DNA from: Papilionanthe hookeriana x Papilionanthe teres
Taxonomy: Eukaryota > Streptophyta > Magnoliopsida > Asparagales > Orchidaceae
Reading direction: 5' to 3'
DNA: 64,000 nt
Assembly: GCA_022702705.1 (NCBI GenBank)
Contig: CM040421.1
Coordinates: forward strand, 66,644,121 to 66,708,120
Part shown: positions 56,024 to 64,000 of the stretch, piece after piece
How the letters are laid out: each line of letters opens with the position of its first letter
How positions within the stretch are numbered: position 1 is the first letter of the stretch
Program-made: the position numbers and the translations under genes
The notes under the pieces: model-generated
Databases searched by the model: none
What the model was told of the DNA's origin: nothing
The model's input: the letters and a program-made list of their open reading frames with translations, nothing else

Positions 56024-57490
56024 TATGGAAAGGGCCGTAGGCCTATTGCATTGAATCTAAAAGAGGGGTACAAAAAGAGTAATATAAGAGGGCCCAAACA
56101 AAATTGAGCACATCCCATAAAACCAAAAAAGTAAAATACAGCTCTATCAGAGCGATACAGAAGATACAACACAAAAAACTAACAGCTAAAGAGGACAAGG
56201 TTCTCAAGGCTTCCCCCTGCCCCTAGCGATATAAGCACAGCTTTAACTCGCATTTTGAAGAGCTTCCCCAATACTAGGGGAAACCAGACTATCGTCCATA
56301 ATATTTCCAAGGGGGATAGTGCCCCCCGCTTTCTTCTTCCTTCGGGAGGTAAACACTTGTCATTCTTCTTCAGTAGACAGGAGATATGCTTTAGTGGCAA
56401 CAGTAACTAATTCACCTCCAAGGGGGATAGTGCCCCTCTGAAGATATGGGTCTTCCGTAGGTGGATGGAGAACTGGAGGAGAAACCAGGGCCCCCCTTTC
56501 ATGGAGAGACGTATGATCTGTAATCATAGGAACAGAAGGAGCAGAAGGCGATACAGAAGTCAAATCTTTGGATTGAATATTAATATCCACATGAGTGTTT
56601 GTCTCTTCCCTGTCTTCGGTCATATCATGGTGGGGAGTCTGCTCTCCCTCTGTAATAGTGGGTATCTGATGTGGAAGTGTAGCTGCTCCAGTAGAAGAAG
56701 GAGGCAGAGCGATGGCCTCATCCTGACTATCGATGGGAACTGCCTGTTGCTCCTCCACAAGTTGAGCCAACTCAATCTGATATGCAACAGCAGTGGGTAT
56801 CTCTGAAGGGGAGGGAAGCGGGACATCCGACGCAGAAATATGTGGTCCAGTAGTATTGGCACGTGAAGGTTTGAGGTTCGGATGCAGTTGGTAACACTGA
56901 TGGGGGGAGTGTCCAAACATACGACAGTGGGTACAGTAAAGAGACACCTGTTCTAATTCTGCTGGTTGCCAGAATCCCTGATGTTGTGTGCCAATCCAGA
57001 ACTCTCTTGGAAAAGGTAGCGTGATGTCTCGTTCTATCAGTATTCTCGCCTCAGAAGGGCGAGTCAGATGTTTTGTGGGCGGGTCGGATTGAAGTGGAGT
57101 GCTATAGACCTTTGCGAAGGTAAAAAGAAGCTCATGATCGTAGAGGTGTACCTGCAGATCTGGGAAGTGCAACCAGAACGGGATGATGGGAGGTTCAGTG
57201 CGACGGTCAAAATCCACCGTCCATTTCAGCACCTTCATCATCCGATTGTCAATGCGAAGTATTCTTCTAGCAAACACCTGGGTGTAATCTCCATCATCTA
57301 TCAGTTGGATGAGAACGTGCCGACCATCCAATCTTCCAGCTTTCAATCAGTTTCATCTACTCAAATTCCTTATGGATTAGTTCGAGTTTTGGGTTACTGT
57401 AAAGGAATTTGCCAACTAGGAATAAACGACAGGGTGCAGAGAGGATGGAGATCTCTTCCTCAGTAAGAAAGATGACAGGTTTTCCATTGA
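56024..57490 (-). mobile_element. LINE with ORF1 but no ORF2
   Basis: The minus strand holds ORF1 (57490-56360), then about 330 bases resembling a LINE 3' end (ctcttttagattcaatgcaa at about 56050) and an AT tail. ORF2, normally about 4 kb, is missing. gggggatagtgcccc occurs twice (about 56311 and 56424), close to where ORF1 and the 3' part meet. The Athila LTR cuts off the 5' end at about 57498. Confidence 0.65.
56360..57490 (-). pseudogene. LINE ORF1 (DUF4283 and CCHC knuckle)
   Basis: ORF1 proteins bind the LINE RNA. The open part is 57346-56360, 328 codons. It starts RLDGRHVLIQLIDDGDYTQV, then VLKWTVDF and PPIIPFWLHFPDLQVHLYD in the first 75 residues, as in plant DUF4283 proteins. About 115-125 reads REFWIGTQHQGFW. 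The knuckle is C-TH-C-RMFG-H-SPHQ-C (CX2CX4HX4C) at about residues 136-149. The rest is a Pro/Glu/Thr-rich tail. Upstream, 57490-57366 continues the domain in another frame (LTEEEISILSAPCRLFLVGK), so a frameshift near 57350 separates the true N-terminus. Upstream sequence is removed by the Athila LTR. Confidence 0.8.
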
Positions 57491-57659
57491 TCACAGGAAA
57501 ATATATTAAAAAAATCATACCCATTTTTTTATGAAATTACACTTTTAAAAAAGGTATTTTCTTTATTTTATTGCAGGAATGAAAATTTATAAGAGATGAA
57601 AGCAAAAAACATGAAATGAAGCGAATTTGTATCAAAAAAGGAAGAAATTCATGCAAAAT

Positions 57660-57845
57660 GAACTAAGTCGCCGACGGCGAGATCGAGCCCGCCGACAGTG
57701 AGATCAAGAGGAAGAATTCTGGAGGAGTTATAACTACCTCGCCGACAGCGAGCCCGATCCCGCCGACGGCGAGATCGCGAGGTTTGAAGACCTTCTAGAA
57801 GCCTCGCCGACGACGAGGTCGTTTGCCACTGACGGCGAGATAGTT
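57660..57845 (+). repeat. Palindrome cluster, second LTR copy
   Basis: About seven near-palindromes of the CTCGCCGACGGCGAG type occur, such as tcgccgacggcgagatcg at 57668, in the same order as at 5078-5250. The two clusters differ by single-base changes. Confidence 0.8.
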
Positions 57846-57918
57846 CAAAATACAAATACTTTGAACCTGGACACTTTTGAAGAGGAGTTTAAGCACCCCT
57901 TGGACCTTTGCCTACCTC

Positions 57919-57927
57919 TATATATAG
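57919..57927 (+). promoter_or_regulatory. LTR TATA box
   Basis: TATATATAG, identical to 5330-5338, about 75 bp after the palindromes. Confidence 0.6.
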
Positions 57928-59001
57928 AAAGGCTGAATTCTAGTGATTTAGTGTGTCTTTCTAGTGTCTTAAATGTCATTTGTGTGTCTATTTTAGAGAG
58001 TCTGAGTCTCTTTTTGGTGTCTTAAGTGTGTCTGTTGTTTATCATTAGTGAGTTTTTTAGTTTATTTGAGTGCTAATTAGAAGTTTCGTTGTACTTAGAA
58101 GGAAAAGTCAAAAGAACTTCAAGAGTCTCGCTAGGAAGGAAATTAAGATAAGCATCTTTGTTTATTGTTGTTGTTAACTTTAAATGAAATCCATGCTTTG
58201 TTTTATTCCCATGCATTCTAAGTAGTTTTCTAGTCTTTCTCCTTGTTTATGAAAATTATGCGAATTGATGAAATTAAATAGAAGTACCTAATATATTAAA
58301 ATAAAATTGTGATAATTTTTACTTAAAACTTAATTTACTTTCAATCCGGCAATTGAGTTGTTAAAATATGTTGAATTATCAACTATAGTAAAAATTACAT
58401 CCAATATTCAGGGAAGTCAAAAACCTTGGAAGGAGGGTGCAAATAAATAGGGAAATATTAATTATCGGACGTAGAATTGGACATTTTAGTGTGACAGACT
58501 AAAATATTCAATTTGGTCCTATTGTTTGAGAGCTGAAGTGTAGATGTTAGCCCTCAGGTGAGGGGGAACGTGGGAGCTGCGAAGTGGCGACGATATCCTC
58601 CCAGCCCAAGCTAGCGGATTCGGTAATCAAACATAGGATTAGTCAATGTTCTTTGCACTGGACCAAAGGGTAAAGAATAGGCATGCTCCTATTTGTCACA
58701 ATACAATTTAAGAATTCTATTTAGATTCATCATTCACTTAATTTTCTAAAAACAAGGAGAATGATACTTTTTCTGAATTATTTAAACTTTATTTCAAGCA
58801 TTAGTTTACTTTAGTTTGCTTTAGTTACTTTAAATTTCCGTTTACTATATTAGTAAGTAATTCCTTTAAATTTAGTCGATAACAAATCGTTAAAAACTTC
58901 CCGTGGGATCGATAACCGGGACTCTACTAGAGCCCCGTATTACTTGATACGATACGTATACTTGCGTAGAATCCACATTAAACATTCAATCATATAATTA
59001 A

Positions 59002-59059
<58 letters not shown>

Positions 59060-59073
59060 GCGAAATCAAGTTT

Positions 59074-59148
59074 TGGTGCCGTTGCTTATAAACATAAATT
59101 GCAAACATATTAAAAGTGGGTCAAGTTTTTGGCGCCGTTGTCGGGGAA
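59074..59148 (+). other. Tandem Athila primer-binding sites
   Basis: The first, TGGTGCCGTTGC, at 59074-59085 is partial. The second, TGGCGCCGTTGTCGGGGAA, at 59130-59148 pairs with the 3' end of the tRNA-Asp at 32121-32192 plus CCA, with one mismatch in the first 17. Each is preceded by tcaagttt. Confidence 0.8.
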
Positions 59149-59289
59149 GTAAATAAATTATTTACTAGAGTAACGGACTATTTTGTTTTATAAAATTGTA
59201 TGCAAAAATTTGGAAACGAAAACGTAATACCTTACGATTCGTAATTAGAGCGTACAATTAAAAGAATTAGAAAACAAAAAGACAAATTA

Positions 59290-60995
59290 TAAATTTAACA
59301 CAAATGACAAATATTCCCGAAAATGAAAATATCAATAAACCAGAGACCATTACGAGATTATGACAACCCTACATTAGATGAAATTCATTTAACTATTCAA
59401 AACCTCGATGTAGTTGCTAATTCATTTGAACTTAAACTCGCAATTATCCAAATGGTACAAAATAATCAATTTAGTGGTTCACCTATCGAAGATCCTAATT
59501 TACATCTTGCTAGTTTTTTAGAACTATGTGCTACTTTCAAATATGAAGGAGTATCTAACGATGCTTATTAGACTTAGACTTTTTCCTTTTTCTTTAAGGG
59601 ATAAGGCTAAAATGTGATTAAATTCGTTAGCACCCTGGATCTATTAAAACTTGGGAGAATTATCACAAAAATTTCTATCCAAATATTTTCCACAATCTAA
59701 AACTCGCTAAGCTTAGAAATGATATAACTTCTTTTAGTCGATTTGATGGAGAGTCAATATATGAAGCTTGGGAGAGATTTAAAGAACTTCTTGGGAAATG
59801 GCCACATCATGCGTTACCAGATTAGTTAATTATCCAAACTTTCTATAATGGATTAGTAGGATCTTTAAGATCAATCATCGATGCGTCTACCTGGAGGATC
59901 ATTAATGTCAAAACCATTTGATGAAGCCTATGCACTAATCGAAGAAATGGAAACCAATAATTTTCAATGGCCTGCTGATAGAATGAATCCGAAAAAATAG
60001 CTAGTATTCATGAAAATGATGTAATATCTATGTTAGCTTCGCAAATCGCTGATGTATCTAAAAAATTAGATCATTTTGGAATGAATTACTCTCCAAATAT
60101 ATCAGAAGAAAATTCATCTGGACAACTTATAGAATCCCAATCTCAATATGAAACTATTAATGCAATTAACAACGGACCCAATAATCCTTATGCAAATTAT
60201 TATAATCCTGGATGGAAAAATCATCCTAATTTTAATTGGAATAATAACATAACTAATCAACCATGGATGAATAATATGACACAACCATTAGGAAATCCAT
60301 CTAATCAAGGAAATCCTAATTATAAACCTAATTATCCACCTAGATTTAATAACCCACAATTTAAAGACAAGAAATTATCGATAGAAGAATTAATATTAAA
60401 TATGGTTCAACATTTACAAAATCAAGGAAATCAATTACAAATACAAGGAAACCAATTACAAAATCAAGGAACAGCTATAAAAAATATTGAAACTCAACTT
60501 GGACATATCACTACTGCACTTAATAATAGAATACCTGGAACATTTCCTAGTAATGTGGAAATAAATCCCAAAGACAAGGGAAATGAACAAATTCAAGCGA
60601 TACAATTACGAAGTGGAAAAGAATTAGAACCTCGAATTCAGAAAGAACTTGAAAGTCAAAAAGAGGAAGTGGAAATTGAAAAGGAAAAGAATCAACAAGA
60701 TCCAAACTTAGAAAATCCTTTAATACCTATGAAAATTTCTTTTGAAAAACCTCCACCACCATTTCCTCAACGACTAATTCAACATAAAAAAGATAAAAAA
60801 TTTACTAAATTCCTTGAAATTTTGAAAAAATTAACGATAAATATTCCTTTCGTAGAAGCTTTAGAACAGATGCCAAACTATGTAAAATTCATGAAAGATA
60901 TTCTAAATAAAAAAAGAAAATTTACCGATAATGAAGTGGTCGCACTTAGTGAAGAGTGTAGTGCTATTATTCGAAAAAACTTCTCGAAAAATTAA
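59290..60995 (+). pseudogene. gag: Athila gag
   Basis: Gag forms the particle core. The N-terminal part (59323-59571, open) reads RPLRDYDNPTLDEIHLTIQN, then NSFELKLAIIQMVQ and EDPNLHLASFLELCATFK. After a frameshift at about 59570 comes IRLRLFPFSLRDKAK, a TGA where the family has Trp, then LNSLAPG. Near 59700-59820 it reads KLRNDITSF and ESIYEAWERFKELL. After more breaks it reads PFDEAYALIEEMETNNFQWP (about 59908-59970). A long open part, 60030-60995 (321 codons), holds an Asn-rich region, a QNQGNQLQ repeat, QLRSGKELE and a Pro-rich segment. At least five breaks. Confidence 0.85.
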
Positions 60996-61009
60996 AAGAT
61001 CCTGGTAGT

Positions 61010-61420
61010 TTCACTATACCTGCTCGTTATTGAAGAAAAATTCTATGGAAAAACTTTGTGTGACTTAGGAACAAGCATCAATCTAATACCTCTATCAATT
61101 TTTAAAAGATTAGGATTGGGAGAAATTTCACCTACTTTAGTAACTCTTCAGTTAGCTGATCGTTCTGTTACACATCCTAAGGGAGTTATTGAAGATGTAT
61201 TAGTAAAAGTGGACAAATTTATCTTCCCTGTAGATTTTATTGTCTTAGATATGGAAGAAGATAAAGAAATTTCTATCATTTTAGGAAGACCATTTTTAGC
61301 CACTGAAAAAGCTATGATTGATGTTCAGAAAGGAGAATTAACTATGAGGGTAAATGACCAAAAAGTTACTTTTAATATTGCTAAATCAATGAAATATCCT
61401 GCGCTAGAAAAAGATGATGA
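61010..61420 (+). pseudogene. Athila aspartic protease
   Basis: The protease cuts the Gag-Pol precursor. CDLGTSINLIPLSIFKRLGL (from 61059) carries the active Asp in DLG(T/A)S. A second conserved part reads FPVDFIVLDMEED and ISIILGRPFLATEKAMIDV. The link to gag is broken by a frameshift and a TGA near 61032, so the start is shared with Gag-Pol and not with a local ATG. The body from 61056 is open. Confidence 0.85.
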
Positions 61421-62780
61421 GTGTTTTCGAATGGAAGTACTTGATCATTTACAAAAAGAACATTTTAAGGAATATTATGAAGAAACATTAGAAAAAGAAA
61501 ATAGTGAATTAATTGAAAAATCTGAGATAAATGAAGAACTTGATTTTATTCAAGAAAAATTTGAATTTTTGGATAACACAGAAAACACTGAAAAAAATAT
61601 AGTTCCATCGATTATTAAACCTCCTGAACTTGAGTTAAAAATGTTACCTAATCATTTAAAGTATGCTTACTTAGGTAATTCTTCAACTCTACAAGTTATT
61701 ATTTCATCTGAATTAAATGAATCTCAAGAACAAAAACTTTTAGATACATTAAAAAAATATAAGAAAATTTTTTGTTGGACTTTAGCAGATATTAAAGGAA
61801 TTAGTCCTTCAATTTGTATGCACAAAATTATTTTAGATAATGAACATAAACCTAAAGCAGATCCAAAAAGGAGATTAAATCCAATAATGAAAGATGTAGT
61901 TAAAAAGGAAATTTTAAAATGGTTAGATAATGGTATTATATATCATATTTCTGACAGTGCTTGGGTAAGCCCAATTCACTGTGTACCTAAAAAAGGAGGG
62001 GTGACCGTCAAAGCTAATGAAAATAATGATCTTATCCCTATAAGACAAGTCACTGGATGGCGAATATGTATTGATTATAGAAAATTAAACACGACCACAG
62101 GAAAGATCACTTCCCTTTACCATTTCTGAACCGGATGTTAGATAGATTAGCCGGAAATAAATATTTTTGTTTCTTAGATGGATATACCGGTTATCATCAA
62201 ATACAAATTGCTCCCGAGGATCAAGATAAAACTACATTTACTAGTCCTTATGGAACTTTCGCTTTTCGAAGAATGCCTTTTGGATTATGTAATGCACCTG
62301 CAACATTCCAAAGATGTATGATGTCTATATTTAGTAAATTAATTGATAATGTAATAGAAGTATTTATGGATGATTTCTCTGTATTTGGAACAACATTTGA
62401 CACATGCTTAAATCATCTTGAAAAAGTATTTGAAGTATGTGAGAAAACTAATTTAGTTCTTAATTAGGAGAAATGTCAATTTATGGTTACAGGCGACATT
62501 GTATTAGGGCATAAAATTTCGGAAAAAGGCGTGGAAGTAGACCCTGCAAAAATTCAGGTTATAGCTAAATTACCACCTCCAACTACGGTGAAAGGGGTAA
62601 AAAGTTTTCTTGGACATGCTGGATTCTACAGACGTTATATTAAAGATTTTTCAAAAATTACTAAACCTCTATGCCAACTTCTTGAAAAGGACAAGAAATT
62701 TGAATTTACAACCGAATGCCCGAATGCTTTCAAATTATTAAAAGATAAATTAATTACAGCATCTATAATAGTTTCACCTA
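61421..62780 (+). pseudogene. Athila reverse transcriptase
   Basis: It would copy the element RNA. In one open part to 62129: KYKKIFCWTLADIKGISPSI, RRLNPIMKDVVKKEILKWL, SDSAWVSPIHCVPKKGG, and GWRICIDYRKLN. A frameshift at about 62100 interrupts the next motif. 62135-62467 then gives DRLAGNKYFCFLDGYTGYHQ, RMPFGLCNAPATFQRCM and the active site FMDDF (about 62365). A TAG at 62465 replaces the Trp of the LNWEKC motif. 62483-62780 continues with LGHKISEKGVEVDPAKI and FLGHAGFYRRYIKDFSKI. The active site itself is kept; three or more defects make the chain untranslatable. Confidence 0.9.
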
Positions 62781-63170
62781 ATTGGGAGAAACCATTTGAG
62801 CTTATGTGTGATGCTAGTGATTATGCTTATAGGAACGAGTTCTTGGGCAAAGATATGATAAGATTTTCAAAGTTATATACTATGTTAGTAAAACTCTAAA
62901 TGATGTTGAAATAAATTATACAGTTACTGAAAGAGAATTATTAGCAGTTGTATATGCTTTTAATAAATTTTGGCATTATCTAATAGAAACTAAATGTATT
63001 GTACATACTGATCACTCTGCTTTAAAATAGTTAATGCAAAAGAAAGATTCTAAACCAAGATTAATCAGATGGATATTATTAATGCAAGAATTTGATTTTG
63101 AGATCATTAACAAAAAAGGAACTGATAATCAAATTGCAGATCATTTATCAAGATTAGAAAATCATGAATT
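62781..63170 (+). pseudogene. Athila RNase H
   Basis: It removes RNA from the RNA-DNA hybrid. It begins FELMCDASDYA (about 62796) and loses its frame soon after (open frame ends 62899). In the next frame VSKTLNDVEINYTVTEREL then LAVVYAFNKFWHYL follow. HTDHSALK is followed by a TAG at about 63028. LIRWILLMQEFDFEI and ADHLSRLE (about 63150) close the domain. The conserved Asp, Glu and Asp positions are visible, but two breaks inactivate it. Confidence 0.85.
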
Positions 63171-63289
63171 ATCTGATATTGATAATGAAATTTTAGATGA
63201 GTTTTCCGATGAACAACTTTATAATATAAATGAGTTGAAAATACTTTGGTATGCTGATATAGTAAATTATATTGTAAGTGACATTTTAC

Positions 63290-64000
63290 CACCTATGTTA
63301 ACTTAGCAACAACAACAAAAATTCATTCATGATACTAAAACATACTTTTGGGATGAACCATACTTATATAAGCAATGTAAGGATCTAATCATTAGAAGAT
63401 GCGTGCCTTATGAAGAAACTGAACCAATCATTCAAAAATGTCATGACTCTGATTTTGGAATACATTTTGGGACAAATAAAACTGCGTATAAAATTCTACA
63501 ATCTGGATTCTACTGGCATACTCTATTTAGAGATGTATATAGATATATAAAAACCTGCGATAAATGTCGAATAGTAGGAAATATATCAAGAAGAAATGAA
63601 ATGCCTCTTAATTTTATATTAGAAGTTGAAATTTTTTATGTTTGGGGATAAGATTTCATGGGACCTTTTATTCCTTCATTTGGAAACTCATATATATTAG
63701 TAGCTGTTGATTATGTTTCCAAATGGATCGAAGCACAAGCTTTACCTATGTGTGACGCTAAAAGTGTTTCAAAATTTTTAATGAAAAATATTTTTACTAG
63801 ATTTGGAATGCCGAGAGTGATTATCACTGACGGAGGAATTCATTTTAGAAACAAATATATTCACAAACTAGTAGAAAAATATAATATTATGCATAAGATA
63901 TCAATCGCTTATCATCCACAAACTAGTGGATTAGTCAAGTTTCTAATCGAGAGATTAAGCGTATATTAGAAAAATCGATAAACCCTAATAGATTAGGACC
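63290..64000 (+). pseudogene. Athila integrase, broken and cut by the window
   Basis: It would join the DNA copy to the chromosome. The zinc-binding part reads HDSDFGIHFGTNKTAYKILQ, then SGFYW and CDKC (63430-63570). The core starts after a TAA at 63649 with DFMGPF (first catalytic Asp), then VAVDYVSKWIEAQALP and ITDGGIHFRNKY (second Asp). Near 63938 the usual QVE block with the catalytic Glu is altered (LVKF) and the frame shifts; SNREIKRILEKS continues in another frame. The chain runs out of the window. Confidence 0.85.

Larger units (their letters stand above)
57498..59068 (+). repeat. Athila 5' LTR
   Basis: It aligns with 4914-6470. It includes the palindrome cluster (57660-57845), TATATATAG (57919-57927) and, near the end, an (AT)n tract (59005-59055) that the other copy lacks. 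The opening dinucleotide is mutated (gg for tg), so the left border is good to a few bases. Confidence 0.8.
57498..64000 (+). mobile_element. Athila-lineage Ty3/gypsy element, 3' part outside the window
   Basis: A 5' LTR (57498-59068), tandem primer-binding-like sites, gag, protease, RT, RNase H and integrase occur in the standard gypsy order on one strand. It is inserted into a LINE ORF1. All coding parts carry stops or frameshifts, so it depends on other copies if it moves at all. Coding parts are A-rich, unlike the GC-rich LTR cluster. The 3' LTR and any env-like region lie beyond 64000. Confidence 0.9.

Noticed and set aside
56465..57466. Plus-strand ORFs of 113 and 132 codons
   Set aside because: They are shadows of the LINE ORF1 on the minus strand.
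57649..57855. Arg/Ser-rich ORF, also 4947-5141
   Set aside because: It translates the palindrome cluster of the LTR.
1..64000. Intact plant pararetrovirus or other viral insertion
   Set aside because: All RT-bearing stretches have gypsy or LINE neighbours and LTRs, poly(A) or primer sites; no coat or movement protein motif was seen.

Overview
This is plant nuclear DNA: an AT-rich, repeat-dominated stretch of a flowering plant genome, probably a eudicot. The evidence is a plant-type tRNA-Asp gene, Athila and Tat lineages of Ty3/gypsy retroelements, copia LTRs, L1-type LINEs of the plant kind, CACTA, hAT and PIF/Harbinger DNA transposons, and GT/AG introns. No complete host protein gene is visible. 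The only clearly intact gene is a tRNA-Asp(GTC), at 32121-32192 on the minus strand. Almost everything else is transposable elements, nested and decayed, with at least ten long (AT)n tracts.

Layout, left third. 1-1228 holds an LTR/leader-like sequence that recurs at about 49140-49560. 1229-9923 is an old Athila-like element with two 1.8-kb LTRs, a decayed gag and no pol; a second Athila LTR (4914-6470) lies inside it. 9924-13674 is CACTA debris: a TNP2 C-terminal relic, a Transposase_24 gene with GT/AG borders, and an inverted extra copy of its 3' end. 14308-18890 carries a solo copia LTR and two hAT elements with 8-bp target duplications. 18885-26540 holds two copies of a segment containing a Tat-lineage pol relic; a small copia element without coding domains (21386-23807) is inserted in the second copy.

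Middle. 26945-28293 is a 1.35-kb PIF/Harbinger-like element carrying, antisense, the first two exons of a gene resembling EMC7 (ER membrane complex subunit 7). An empty paralogous site at about 50202 supports its borders. 29150-31130 is one arm of a 2-kb inverted duplication whose other arm ends at 45664. A third Tat-pol fragment leads into the tRNA-Asp gene. 32896-34900 is a 5'-truncated LINE with a perfect 15-bp target duplication, followed by a hAT transposase C-terminus. 36699-42667 is a complete but non-autonomous Tat element on the minus strand (perfect 5-bp target duplication, gag only, three different minisatellites where pol should be).

Right third. 45665-49560 looks like long-LTR sequence with about 290-bp AT-rich tandem repeats. 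49850-50700 is the inverted paralog of the sequence around the PIF element. 53150-54920 is a second Ptta/En/Spm-like relic. 56024-57490 is a LINE ORF1 joined almost directly to its 3' end. An Athila element (57498 to beyond 64000) interrupts that LINE; its gag, protease, RT, RNase H and integrase are all recognisable but broken by stops and frameshifts. Its primer-binding site matches the 3' end of the tRNA-Asp gene in this same window.

Nothing here forms a pathway or operon. The relations are those of transposon ecology: autonomous-type coding relics, non-autonomous derivatives, captured host exons, and a primer tRNA gene. All identifications come from reading motifs and comparing parts of the window with each other, without database searches.
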